This document shows positions 36,688-43,239 of a stretch of DNA of 64,000 nucleotides, one piece after another. Position numbers and translations under genes: made by a program. The stretch spans positions 29,968,414 through 30,032,413 of the forward strand of contig CM055095.1 of assembly GCA_029204225.1 (NCBI GenBank), given 5' to 3'. The DNA is from Diphasiastrum complanatum. Its lineage: Eukaryota > Streptophyta > Lycopodiopsida > Lycopodiales > Lycopodiaceae. Below the pieces are notes generated by a model. It made no database searches and had not been told where the DNA came from. It was given only the letters and a program-made list of their open reading frames with translations. Position 1 is the stretch's first letter. Every line of letters begins with the position of its first letter.

Positions 36688-38531
36688 CAATATGGTTTCA
36701 ATGCTTTGCTCTGCACATGATTTCATTTCACACAATATATAGATTCGATTGAATACATGCCTGGTGGGTAGAAAATCACTTAATGGCCCGAAACTGGATG
36801 ACATTAGTCTTGAGAATGTTGGCAAACTAGATAAATGAACTGCTCTCGAAAAACCCTTTCATTCGATACCCATATTGGCACTAAAAAAATTTCAAAAAAG
36901 AAAAAAAAACGCGTTCCGAGAAACCCTAATGGGAAATCCCGGATCGTGGTCCGGAACGCGGCCTGCAACTCTGGTTGGAAGTATACCTAGACTCTGTGTA
37001 TTAAAAAAGAGCCAGTGAAGATGTATTGTTATCAAGTGAAAATAATCAAGAGCAACATATCAGATGCATGTGACCTTTACCGTCTTAAACTAGTTTCACA
37101 AAAATCTGGGTTCATTAAAATGAGAGAGCCAAATCATTGCTGATGAAATATGCATAAGATCGCTCTGAATTTGCGTAATTTTATATGTTTAAAATCACTT
37201 CAACTGAAGTGAAGCATAAGAGGTACTTTGTAGTGAGAATTCCTGAAGGATGTTCCATCAAGTTGATCCCAGATGGCTTAGCTGGCGAGGTGTTCTGGGT
37301 TTCAATGCTAGAAAGTTTAGGCACCATACAAATCTTAGCTTAACTCGAGGCTGGTGAATATTTTGCAAATACATATGGCATTGCTTTTAAAAACTGCTTT
37401 ATTTATTCTCGTTCACCTTAGTATTGACCTGTCCTATTGTATCAGTCTCAGCCAAAGTATTAGTGGTCAGTCTTTTGTAGTTTCTTGTTATAGAGGATCA
37501 GCTATGGGTGTGCCAGCAGCTTTGAGTAGAAGCACATGGTAGTGATTAGAAAGATTCAACTAAAACTTACATTCCTTTTCCTTCATGACGATGTTCATGA
37601 CACTGAAAGTGGGAATGGTCAAGTTTTATACTGATGATCAAAGGTTATCTTCTTTAGCATGCATATTGTAGAATTCAAATGAGGTAGACTAGAGGATGCT
37701 CGAAAAAGAAGTTGCTGAAGGGTACTCCAAATTGCGCTTTGTTGTAGGTTGATCTCCTTCAAAGACGATGTTATCCTGTTTATTGGAGTGGAGATAATAG
37801 AAGGGTGTTGCGAGGCCACTGGTTTGCTCGAAAAGGGGCACTTGATTGGTTGCCTTTACGAGAAGATATTGCAGAGCAGCTTGAAATTGCATACCGTTCT
37901 CAGGTTTTCAATTTATTTTTCACATTAGTTGTTATAATTGTATGTTCTAAAATTTGCATTCTGAGAAACTGGTTGTCTAGTGTTTTCTCATCTCGTTGCA
38001 TTCTTACTATTATCTAATTTTTCCTTTACATAGTTTATTTAGAAGCTTTATTTTAAAGCATGAAACTTTCATGTTATTCAAAACAAAGTGACTAAGGCAT
38101 CTGTTCAGTCTAAAATGAGTTATGCTGTTTACTTAGGTGTGGCATCGACGTACATTTCAGCCTTCTGGACAATATGCTGCTCGTGTTGATTTACAAAGTG
38201 CCACTCCGGTAAGGATTTGTGCTTGACCTAATTTTGCTCAATTTTTGGACTATGTTCTTACTTGTATTTAGAATGGACCATTCATGAAGCTATTTGAAAA
38301 GTAGCCGTGATTGAAATGAAATTGCACATTGTTGCCAAGCCTTTTCATGTGTCTTCGTGTGAAAATGACATGATACAGGGCCTGCATGCCCTTTTTACTG
38401 GTGAAGATGACACCTGGGAGGCATCACTACGTGCTGATGCATATGGCCTAACATATGTACTTGGCTTGCAAGGGAGTGGCATTAAGTTGCGACGGGGTTT
38501 TGCTCCTTCTGGGTCACCTCAGCCTACTCGT
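9892..38531 (+). CDS. SGR2: SGR2-like intracellular phospholipase A1 gene (N-terminal half, seven exons)
   Basis: Plant SHOOT GRAVITROPISM 2 belongs to the phosphatidic-acid-preferring phospholipase A1 / DDHD family; in Arabidopsis it acts at the vacuolar membrane and is needed for amyloplast movement and shoot gravitropism. Seven exons (9892-10699, 10900-11001, 19961-20061, 22106-22372, 37748-37903, 38137-38208, 38379-about 38531) join in frame at GT-AG sites, giving about 553 residues. Recognised blocks are [65 protein letters not shown] and [10 protein letters not shown], in the family order. The GxSxG lipase site and DDHD domain lie further 3' in the family and are not found before 64,000. 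Exon 1 adds an unusually long Ser/Pro-rich leader. Introns 2 and 4 are swollen by transposons. No stop or frameshift occurs in any exon, so I infer a working gene continuing beyond the window; loss of its 3' half by insertion is the alternative. Confidence 0.88.
10900..11001 (+). CDS. SGR2: SGR2-like exon 2
   Basis: Acceptor TGGTGCAG, donor AATG/GTACAC. It encodes the segment [20 protein letters not shown] followed by CKSFLGPN, matching the conserved start of the WWE-like region of plant SGR2 proteins. It starts two bases into a codon and ends with one base of the Glu codon finished in exon 3. Intron 1 before it is 200 bp. Confidence 0.88.
11002..12604. other. First part of intron 2, no recognisable element
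   Basis: Intron 2 runs 11,002-19,960. This 1.6 kb holds no recognisable coding sequence. The short frames at 12091-12291 and 12275-12481 carry no motif I know. Confidence 0.5.
12605..13000 (-). pseudogene. Copia gag (UBN2-type) relic in intron 2
   Basis: The minus-strand product contains [20 protein letters not shown], then GPKDAWDIL and [10 protein letters not shown], which parallels the gag at 57.2 kb (IIINMSVRDNVIPLIRSAKG, then GPVDAWHIL). Neither the gag start nor the protease was recognised next to it, so it is an isolated fragment lying antisense to the host gene. Confidence 0.75.
13260..15795 (+). pseudogene. hAT transposase relic 1 (DUF659 to dimerisation domain)
   Basis: In order on the plus strand: a DUF659 start ([19 protein letters not shown], about 13,310-13,370); the RNase H-like core with VVTDNASNC and [16 protein letters not shown] (about 13,755-13,870), which carries the catalytic Asp and the C-x2-H motif; [31 protein letters not shown] (about 14,165); [19 protein letters not shown] (about 14,445); and the C-terminal dimerisation domain with [20 protein letters not shown] (about 14,930-14,990). 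An acidic tail follows at 15,484-15,795. Blocks are separated by intron-like gaps, and a TGA interrupts the frame at about 14,542. No BED finger was found upstream. It lies in intron 2 in the host gene's orientation. Confidence 0.8.
15796..16483. other. 3' non-coding part of hAT 1
   Basis: AT-rich sequence without reading frames, with repeated short motifs such as AGTATGTACTATGTAGTCT at about 16,165 and 16,230. It lies between the transposase relic and its presumed right terminus. Confidence 0.45.
16484..16590. mobile_element. Palindrome-rich right end of hAT 1
   Basis: The palindrome TTCGAA occurs five times in about 95 bp, most copies within GGTTCGAA. The proposed end reads inward CAAGGTTGTATCCCG, which resembles the end of the second hAT (CAGAGTTGCAGGCCG). 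Clustered short motifs next to the termini are typical transposase-binding regions of hAT elements. Gypsy LTR sequence resumes at 16,591, so the element apparently inserted into that LTR; the left terminus was not found. Confidence 0.5.
16591..16872 (+). repeat. Gypsy 5' LTR, right part
   Basis: Starts with AGCTTGGTATTCATTCTC, which recurs inside the 3' LTR at 18,463-18,480, and ends TTCTAACA immediately before the primer site. The left part of this LTR is missing, replaced by hAT 1 sequence. Confidence 0.75.
16876..16890 (+). other. Gypsy primer-binding site
   Basis: GGTATCAGAGCCACC three bases after the LTR end, complementary in type to the 3' end of initiator Met tRNA as in the other LTR elements here. 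Confidence 0.7.
16895..18206 (+). pseudogene. Ty3/gypsy integrase-chromodomain relic, gag to RT deleted
   Basis: The sequence passes directly from the primer site to the integrase zinc-binding region ([16 protein letters not shown], then [15 protein letters not shown]), so gag, protease, RT and RNase H have been lost. The integrase core follows ([20 protein letters not shown], then [12 protein letters not shown]), with frameshifts at about 17,230, 17,395 and 17,500. It continues with [14 protein letters not shown] and ends in a chromodomain-like tail ([20 protein letters not shown]) stopping at TAA 18,204. The protein resembles the intact gypsy at 30-35 kb but is clearly a different copy. It cannot be autonomous. 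Confidence 0.85.
18207..18218 (+). other. Gypsy polypurine tract
   Basis: AGGGGGAGGGAA between the stop codon and the LTR start at 18,219. Confidence 0.75.
18219..18480 (+). repeat. Gypsy 3' LTR, truncated
   Basis: Starts TGTTACG after the polypurine tract and has a TATA-like TATGTATATAGAGG at about 18,437. It shares its last 18 bp with the 5' LTR copy, then breaks off at 18,480 into copia leader sequence. Confidence 0.75.
18481..18602 (-). mobile_element. Copia leader and primer site (minus strand)
   Basis: On the minus strand it reads TGGTATCAGAGCCATCTC, then repeats like GGAGGTCGCATCTAGTGGAG, matching the leader of the plus-strand copia at 46,573-46,690. It belongs to the LTR that starts at 18,603. 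Confidence 0.75.
18603..19032 (-). repeat. Copia LTR flanked by PBS on one side and PPT on the other
   Basis: The minus-strand copy of the LTR family seen at 46,171 and 48,600 (shared CATTAATTCCTAA, GGTGGGCGCCCA and the TAGTATAGGTAC motifs). The primer site abuts its left side (so it acts as a 5' LTR), while the right side abuts a polypurine tract GGCAAGGGGAG (so it also acts as a 3' LTR). That is the arrangement of a tandem or recombined element. Confidence 0.75.
19033..19203 (-). mobile_element. Short internal segment between two copia LTRs
   Basis: On the minus strand it begins with a primer-site-like TGGTATTAGAG next to the LTR at 19,204 and ends in the polypurine tract next to the LTR at 19,032. 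It is only 171 bp and has no recognisable coding sequence. Confidence 0.55.
19204..19589 (-). repeat. Diverged copia LTR of the 56-61 kb family
   Basis: On the minus strand the start resembles TGTTGAAATAAATGCC of the LTR at 56,178, shares the CCTATTTT(A/G)CCCCTT motif, and ends with AGCTTTCATAGT and GATACTCCA motifs and CTCATGGTATTAGAG at the primer site. It is much more diverged than the pair at 56-61 kb. The right limit is approximate. Confidence 0.6.
19961..20061 (+). CDS. SGR2: SGR2-like exon 3
   Basis: Acceptor TTATTTGCAG, donor GGAG/GTTTTA. It encodes [19 protein letters not shown] followed by [14 protein letters not shown], a strongly conserved SGR2 block. Two bases at its start complete the Glu codon of exon 2, and it ends on a codon boundary. 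Confidence 0.9.
20062..22105. other. Intron 3, includes a G20 run
   Basis: 2,044 bp with no recognised transposon. It contains an uninterrupted run of 20 G at 21,561-21,580, preceded by two shorter G runs, followed by (TTG)n. Short open frames here show no domain. Confidence 0.75.
22106..22372 (+). CDS. SGR2: SGR2-like exon 4
   Basis: Acceptor GAATGTAG, donor TGAG/GTAGAT. The 89 codons begin [20 protein letters not shown], pass through a variable Ser-rich linker and end [11 protein letters not shown], exactly on a codon boundary. WWKEYA and [11 protein letters not shown] are hallmark SGR2 segments; the linker between them varies among plants. Confidence 0.9.
22373..23461. other. Intron 4, left host part
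   Basis: Ordinary AT-rich intron sequence between exon 4 and the hAT insertion. No recognisable element. Confidence 0.6.
23485..23516. repeat. Perfect 14-bp hairpin in the hAT 2 left end
   Basis: TCGCGATCCGGAAC at 23,485-23,498 and its exact complement at 23,503-23,516 around a 4-nt loop. The arms contain the TCCGGA motif that recurs near both ends of the element. Confidence 0.9.
23562..23620. repeat. 59-nt compound hairpin in the hAT 2 left end
   Basis: Arms of 21 nt (23,562-23,582 and 23,600-23,620) match at 20 positions, with ATGTGGGCC facing GGCCCACAT. The spacer itself contains GCAGGC-A-GCCTGC. It lies just inside the left terminus of the hAT. Confidence 0.9.
23848..24190. repeat. Diverged tandem repeats in the hAT 2 5' region
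   Basis: Two to three diverged copies of a unit of about 155 bp, recognisable by CTGTGTTTCTTCAT followed by CCCA and A(C)ATGC (at 23,994 and 24,153) and by GCTATTATCGCTTGTAG / CCCATTATTGCTTGTAG (at 23,879 and 24,039). Confidence 0.5.
24427..26810 (+). pseudogene. hAT transposase relic 2 (BED finger to dimerisation domain)
   Basis: Domains in order: BED-type zinc finger [20 protein letters not shown] (about 24,500-24,560); linker with a frameshift at a G run (about 24,829); [19 protein letters not shown] (about 25,170-25,225); [20 protein letters not shown] (about 25,240-25,300); DUF659/RNase H core with [12 protein letters not shown] and [15 protein letters not shown] (about 25,645-25,765); [52 protein letters not shown]; and the C-terminal [20 protein letters not shown] (about 26,650-26,715). 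The catalytic segment reads TDDPAN where relic 1 has TDNASN. Frameshifts and intron-like gaps show it is degenerate, though the domain order is complete. It supplies the identity of the transposon bounded at 23,470-36,973. Confidence 0.85.
27005..29314 (-). pseudogene. LINE X ORF2: endonuclease and reverse transcriptase, 3' truncated
   Basis: Starting at about 29,314 on the minus strand, the apurinic-type endonuclease shows [10 protein letters not shown], then [10 protein letters not shown] (about 28,800), [16 protein letters not shown] (about 28,570) and [11 protein letters not shown], that is, the N, D-N, S-D and D-H motifs of the EEP fold. A frame change follows and then the RT (27,981-27,214): [52 protein letters not shown] and, in a shifted frame near 27,130, [11 protein letters not shown]. 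The element breaks off near 27,005 at hAT sequence, so the RT C-terminus, 3' UTR and tail are missing. The family differs from the LINE at 50-54 kb but shares its architecture. Confidence 0.85.
29232..30129 (-). pseudogene. LINE X ORF1, C-terminal part (coiled coil, RRM-like domain)
   Basis: On the minus strand: Pro-rich linker; a predicted coiled coil ([37 protein letters not shown]; about 29,965-29,850); then an RRM-like block with [27 protein letters not shown] and [10 protein letters not shown]; and a C-terminal block [20 protein letters not shown]. This order (coiled coil, RRM, C-terminal domain) is that of the Transposase_22 type L1 ORF1p known from animals. Frame changes at about 29,765 and 29,480 break it. 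The N-terminal part continues on the other side of the gypsy insertion, from 36,312. Confidence 0.75.
30130..30491 (-). repeat. Gypsy 3' LTR
   Basis: On the plus strand it runs from TGTAATAG to GTAACA. An adjacent polypurine tract lies at 30,492-30,503 (CTCCCTCCCCCT on the plus strand). Confidence 0.9.
30503..35239 (-). CDS. Gypsy gag-pol polyprotein with one in-frame stop near its N-terminus
   Basis: A single frame of 1,514 codons (35,047-30,503) follows a 61-codon opening in the same frame (ATG at 35,239) that ends in TAA at 35,054-35,056. Domains of the long frame: gag (about 55-220); zinc knuckle [14 protein letters not shown] (about 265-280); retropepsin [11 protein letters not shown] (about 357), with DDG where DSG is usual; RT with [11 protein letters not shown] (about 700); RNase H with [13 protein letters not shown] (about 850); integrase zinc finger ([20 protein letters not shown], then CQKC; 1,105-1,140); core D-D-E at MDFIVGLP (about 1,160), SDRDSKFTG (about 1,224) and GQTERVN (about 1,261); and a C-terminal chromodomain ([16 protein letters not shown], about 1,475). 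It looks close to functional apart from the stop. Confidence 0.92.
35240..35932 (-). other. Gypsy 5' leader
   Basis: About 690 bp between the primer site and the gag-pol ATG on the minus strand, without a conserved reading frame. Short repeats of CAGCGCTG(G/A) with neighbouring CTGCTCCA/CTGCACCC occur on the plus strand around 35,570-35,760. Confidence 0.7.
35933..35948 (-). other. Gypsy primer-binding site
   Basis: On the minus strand TGGTATCAGAGCCATC, one base inside the 5' LTR, complementary in type to initiator Met tRNA. Confidence 0.85.
35950..36311 (-). repeat. Gypsy 5' LTR
   Basis: Same length (362 bp) as the partner at 30,130-30,491, about 11 substitutions apart. Ends GTAACA on the plus strand, with AGGAG next to it. 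Confidence 0.9.
36312..36633 (-). pseudogene. LINE X ORF1, N-terminal part and 5' end
   Basis: On the minus strand the first ATG (36,619-36,621; [13 protein letters not shown]) lies only about 12 bases from a (TC)n tract at 36,634-36,685. The encoded segment is Pro/Ala/Ser-rich (for example [20 protein letters not shown]). The gypsy insertion at 36,311 separates it from the rest of ORF1 at 30,129. Frame changes occur within it. Confidence 0.65.
36634..36685. repeat. (GA)n tract at the 5' end of LINE X
   Basis: About 26 GA units. On the LINE's strand this is a (TC)n tract directly preceding the element. Right of it is hAT sequence. Confidence 0.95.
36982..37747. other. Intron 4, right host part
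   Basis: From the right target duplication of the hAT to exon 5. No recognised element. Confidence 0.6.
37748..37903 (+). CDS. SGR2: SGR2-like exon 5
   Basis: Acceptor TTGTTGTAG, donor TCAG/GTTTTC. It encodes 52 residues with [38 protein letters not shown] and EIAYRSQ, the most conserved N-terminal block of the PA-PLA1/DDHD family in plants. Phase 0 on both sides, in keeping with exons 4 and 6. Confidence 0.93.
38137..38208 (+). CDS. SGR2: SGR2-like exon 6
   Basis: Acceptor TTTACTTAG, donor CCCG/GTAAGG. The 24 codons read [19 protein letters not shown] then QSATP, following directly on AYRSQ of exon 5 as in plant SGR2 proteins. Phase 0 on both sides. Intron 5 before it is 233 bp. Confidence 0.93.
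38379..38531 (+). CDS. SGR2: SGR2-like exon 7 (last one recognised)
   Basis: Acceptor TGATACAG. It encodes [20 protein letters not shown] and later [19 protein letters not shown]. The donor is either after 38,529 (C/GTGTTG) or after 38,531 (CGT/GTTGGT); without the next exon the choice is open. The frame would otherwise stop at 38,637. The following exon of plant SGR2 (a charged stretch and then the HGIG segment) is not found in the rest of the window. Confidence 0.88.
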
Positions 38532-38783
38532 GTTGGTATTCATAACATTGCCTCTGACAATATGGTTTTGATTTCAGTTGCAGCTGACTCTCCGTTTACT
38601 AGAGGCCCAAGGCTAGGCTGTGGTTTGCTGAGTTGTTGATATCCCTCATCATTTTATTCACCTGGTCATTCTTGAAATATTGTTGCTTATAGTATGTAAT
38701 TGGTAACACAAAGGCCTTGTTTAATTGTCCTTACATCGCTGTGGTTCACGTGGTCATTTTTGGAATATTGAAGCTAGTATCAT
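38532..38783. other. Start of intron 7 or downstream region
   Basis: Non-coding sequence between exon 7 and the gypsy LTR at 38,784. No next exon is visible. Confidence 0.5.
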
Positions 38784-39175
38784 TGTTATGAACAGATTCA
38801 TAGATTTTGATACCAATGATGCATAAAAGACAGCAAAAAACATTCACAAAGCATTCTCTAACTAAGAAGCTGTATGAATATCAATGGCCGTTGATAGGTC
38901 AGGCAGATCTCCAAAGTAGTACAACTCCCCTACAAGAAGCCCAAGACTCAAAATGATCAAAGCTACAATTAACCAGCCTTAGTGTCTATTTATAGTGGAC
39001 AAACCCTACCTCCCTTCATATTGATTTGGAGAGAGTGAAACTAACAAATTAGGGCCAAAATCAGATAACCGTGTAAAATAGTATTTCTATGCCCCCGTCA
39101 CGTGTAATATAAAGTGTGTGTCCACAAATAATGTCAAAAGTAGAGAAGTATGGACTATAGTGTGTGTCCATAACA
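38784..39175 (-). repeat. 3' LTR of a decayed gypsy element
   Basis: On the plus strand TGTTATG to CATAACA, a perfect 7-bp inverted terminus spanning 392 bp. The adjacent CTCCCCCCAT (39,176-39,185) is the polypurine tract of a minus-strand element. The partner LTR was not found. Confidence 0.75.
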
Positions 39176-39397
39176 CTCCCCCCATCTAAAACATTGCCCT
39201 CAATGTGGCGTAGTAAAATTTTCACTACTACAGCTACTTTAGTACCACTGTATTGTCGTTTTCTTTCCTGGGTTATAGATTTCGTGCTAGTGGTGTCAGT
39301 CCAAAAGCCGAATCCCCTACAGCCGCGGATACCCACTTTCAGTACAATGAAGCATAGAGAATTATTAATCTCAATTGTAGTAGATGATAAAACTAGA

Positions 39398-42300
39398 TCA
39401 GTATGTAAGTAATGTAGGTTGTCGGGCAACTGAGCTATCATTATCAACAAGTAATGAAGAATCAAGTGCAGGAGCAGCAGGAGCTTCGGGACCATCAATG
39501 TTTGAAAGATCACTAGGAGAGATGACAACAACAACATCAGAAGTAGAGACACCAACATCAGGTAGATCTTCAACAGGAATAAGGTCAGATGAAATAGGTA
39601 CAATATCTAGAGGTGGAACAACAACCGCAACAGCAGGAACAAAAAATAGTGTAGCATCAGGATCAGAGATAGTAGTGTCGCGTACGAACACATGGAGAGA
39701 ACGAGACTGTTCCTGCAATAAAAGTGAGTGGGCAAAAACATCGAAAGACTCCCATGGAGCTTCGTCAACCGACTGTCCCATTGGACGAAAAACTGGACAA
39801 GACGACGAGGACGACGTAAAATGACCTGAAATTTGAGAAAAGCAGCAAGTAAAAATGGCAAAAGTTCAAGACCAGTTAGAAACGAAGTATCAAAAGGTTC
39901 ACCAGGACAAATGGATGAACAAAGTAAACTAACATATAAAATTGCACAAGCATGAGTAGTATCATGTAACTGTAAACGATAAGTACGATGGAGAACCTCA
40001 GATTGGCTGTCAGTAGAAGAGTGATAAGAAGTCCTCATAAAAAGTGTAATATGCAAAATACGCATAAGGTTGGTCCAAAACCCAAAAGTAAAACGAGCAC
40101 CAAGGTCTAGGAGAATAAAACTGGGAAGATCATGAATACGAAAAATGTCAGATAAGAATATGCAAGCGCACTGTGCAGCCGTAATGATAGAGCAAACAAG
40201 AATGAAATGTGCTTGTTTGGAAAAATGATCAATCACAACAGAACAAATATAAAGGCGACATTGTGGGTGAGGTAAGCCTAAAATAAATTCCATGGAGATA
40301 GTAGTACACTGGCGGTGGTGAACAGGCCAATTCTGTAGAGCTTCAGAAGGCTTAGACCGTGAGGACTTATTACAAGCACAGAATGTAAACTGCTGAATAA
40401 AAACGACTAACGCATATATCATGCGTGGCCAATAAAACTAAGGTTTCAAACGAGCAAAAGACATCTGATAATTGTCAGGACCCCTGACATGAGAATAATG
40501 AGCATCATGTAATAAACGAGATCCTAGGGACACACAAAGCGCCGTAGTGATTTAAACGATGATCAACAAGAGAGTAAATCTGATAGCGAATAGACGAAGT
40601 AGATTGAGCAATATGAGAATTAGAGCGAGAATCTGGACAAATCTTATACGCAACTAGTAAATCAAACGAATCAGGTAAACTGGTAGTAAGAAGAGCAGGT
40701 AACCGAGATAAAGCATCAGGAGAAAAAGTAGTCCATTCAAACTTAGCACCCTGACGAAGTTAAGAGTGAAGCAGTTGAGCAATAGTAGCAAAATGAGGGA
40801 CACGCTTACGTAGATGTGTAGCAAGTCCTAAACACATACGAATAGCATGAATATTTGTAGGTATGTACTATGGGCCACTGGAGGGTAGCAGGGACTTTAG
40901 AATGATCAAGTGATATGTTGCCGTTTACGAATCAGTCTTAAAGTCATTACCGGGATAAATACGAATTTGATGGTAGCCAGAACGTAAATCAACCATAGAA
41001 AAGATCTGAGGTTGACCCAAGCGATGAAATTAATCATGCAGGTGAGGAATAGGGTATTGATTACGAATAGTAAGATGATTAAGAGCGAAATAATCAATAC
41101 GTAGATGCGTAGTGCCATCTTTCTTATTAACTAATAAGACAAGAGTTGCAAAAGGATTCTGTATAAGATCGGAGAATTGACGCTGGACCTCGGCTTGATC
41201 ACAGGGAGACATATGATAGGGCGTTCGAGAAGTCGGAGGAACAGGGGACAAAGAACTAGCGAACTGAACAGATAAAAGTGTGGCACAGTGTGCCTTGGGA
41301 AGGCGATGTGTGATCTGCTTAGCAAAAATAACAGAATAATCAAAAGTGGTATCAATACCAAGGAAAGTAAAGGGAGTCTTGTCAACCAAGAGAGAAATCC
41401 GTTGTGCAGTAAGATTAATAGTAACACCCTGCAAGGAAGCAAACCCGTCAGCTTTGAGGATCGGGTTATAAGGCTCAAGAGGAAGCACATGAAAGTCAGC
41501 TTGGCCAGAAAAGGTAAAAATCTGATAGGGAAAAAGATGAAACATAGAGGTACTCTGAAGAGAACGAGAAGTCATAAGCTTTATCTGATGATTTGAGCTC
41601 GGACCGATAGTTCGAAGTCATCAAGTTCCAGTGATGACCTCAACGTGTAGAGGTGGAGAAACAGGAATAGTGGGGGTGTGGATGCAAGGAGCAACAGACT
41701 GGCTAAGAAAAGAATGAGTGTGATCAGAATGAACAATGGCAATGAACTTGCGTCCAGCAATACGAACACGTAAACGTATATGATGAGGGCCCATAGTGCG
41801 AGACCAAGTGACGTAATCTAATTGGGGCAAACACTCAGCAGAAGTATCAGGAGGAGCAGGAGGAGGGTCGTCAGAAGGGGAAGAACGAGAAAACAGAGGA
41901 TATAGCAAGGAGTGAGAGTGAAAGGAGGTTTGCTGGTCAAGATATTTATGCTGTAAAGTAGAAGCAAACGACGTAGCACGATCTAAGGAAGTAGGTTGAA
42001 AAAACTGAACATCGTAGTGTAAGGAACGATGATTGCTAGAAATATAATGTTCAATAATATCAACAAATGGAAGATCGGAGAACAGATAAGAGTACCTATA
42101 ATCCAAAAGCGTACCCGTCTGTGTGAGTTGTCGACAGAGATCCAACTGAGACTGAAACCAAGTCGGATCGATCATCGTAGAATGGATAGCCAGTGGCCAC
42201 TTTAAACGCAACCCAAGTAGTAGAAGCATCAAGCAGGGACTGATGTGTATGCCACCAAGGCAAGGCGCGGTCCGACAGGTGTAGCGTGGTGAGCTGAAGT

Positions 42301-42661
42301 TGATGTTGAAGCATGCGAGGAGCATGCTGGAAAGACGTCTCCAAGCAAAAGAACCAATTCTGCAATTCCTTACCATCAAAAGAATCATCATAAACGGAAA
42401 GAGTAACTTTATCAGGAAAGTCACGAACCAGGGGGCCAGCATAAGCAACTGTAGATGATGGAAGAACAGTGGAGGAAGAATAAGATAAAGTCGGTGAAGG
42501 AGCAATGGACGAAGATGATTAGAAAGGGTAGAAATGTACGTGTGGAGAGTCCGAAGGGTAGTCATCATGGTCTGTTGGGTCGTGACGAGCTGATTGATGT
42601 GAATCAGAGAATTGTCAGGTTGAGTGTGAATTTCGCCATAGGAGGCATCACACAAAGTCAT
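39398..42661 (-). pseudogene. Decayed Ty3/gypsy gag-pol
   Basis: On the minus strand from 42,661: a gag-like region starting MTLCDASYGEIHTQPDNSLI; a degenerate retropepsin segment (about 41,770-41,700, IAGRKFIAIVHSDHTHSFL) where DSGATHNF would be expected; the RT start LVNKKDGTTHLRIDYFALNH (about 41,150); unrecognised RT/RNase H remains at 40,450-41,030; integrase core SMEFILGLPHPQ and VVIDHFSKQAHFI (about 40,300-40,190); and a chromodomain-like end FVQWDSR / VDEAPWESFDVFAHS (about 39,820-39,730). Many stops and frameshifts and changed catalytic segments show it is long dead. It lies downstream of exon 7 on the opposite strand. Confidence 0.75.
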
Positions 42662-43181
42662 TCTGACAGAGATCTAGAGACAGGCAGATCTGAACAGTGA
42701 TAGAAAATGAGGGTTAAGGCAGCAGTTGAGGCAGGCAACAACTGGGAAAGGTAGTGGCTGAGGAGGGCAGAAACAGGTAGGCGACAGCTAAAAAATTTTC
42801 AGGCAGCTGGTAAAAATACAATTTCAGGTGTGATTGGGGCAGGTGCGATCTGGTGGAGGTGCGGGCTGGGGCAGGTACGGACTGGGACAAGTTGCAGTAG
42901 GCAGGCAGCAGCTGGAAAAAAAAAAAATATTCAGGCAGGCGGCAGCTGGGGTAGGTCGCTATTGGACAGGTGGCAGCCGGGTAGGTGCGATCTGGTTAGG
43001 TCATATCTGGGTTAGGTATGTGTGATCTGGGGGAGGCAGCGGCTGGGAGGCAGCACTGGAGCAGTGCATATCCAGGGGAGGCAGAGCTGGGGGAGGTCAG
43101 ATCCAGGGGAGGTAGCGCTGGGGAAGTGTGCAGTTGGGGGATACAGGCAGGTGGCAGCGGGGGAAAGTTCAGCTGGTGTGC

Positions 43182-43184
<3 letters not shown>
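42662..43184. other. Leader-like low-complexity region
   Basis: Plus-strand modules such as GCAGCAGCTGG, GGTGCGATCTGGTGGAGG and GGGGGAGGCAGCGGCTGG repeat irregularly. They resemble the modular leader of the copia at 46.6-47.1 kb in the plus orientation, although the position next to the minus-strand gypsy would also suit a gypsy leader. Ownership is unresolved. Confidence 0.4.

Positions 43185-43235
<51 letters not shown>
43185..43235 (-). repeat. (TC)n tail of LINE copy A
   Basis: A (GA)n tract on the plus strand, directly followed by GAAGAAG and the 3' UTR of a minus-strand LINE. Confidence 0.95.

Positions 43236-43239
<4 letters not shown>

Larger units (their letters stand above)
23462..36981. 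mobile_element. hAT transposon 2 with target duplications, carrying nested insertions
   Basis: The 8-bp sequence GTTGGAAG is present at 23,462-23,469 and again at 36,974-36,981. Between them the element starts CACAGATGCAG and ends, read inward, CAGAGTTGCAG (9 of 11 identical). Eight-base target duplications and CA-starting short inverted ends are characteristic of the hAT superfamily. TTCCGGA/ATCCGGA motifs cluster near both ends. A hAT transposase relic lies inside (24,427-26,810). A LINE (27,005-36,633) was inserted into the hAT and a gypsy element (30,130-36,311) into the LINE. Removing all of it leaves an intron 4 of about 1.9 kb. Confidence 0.8.
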
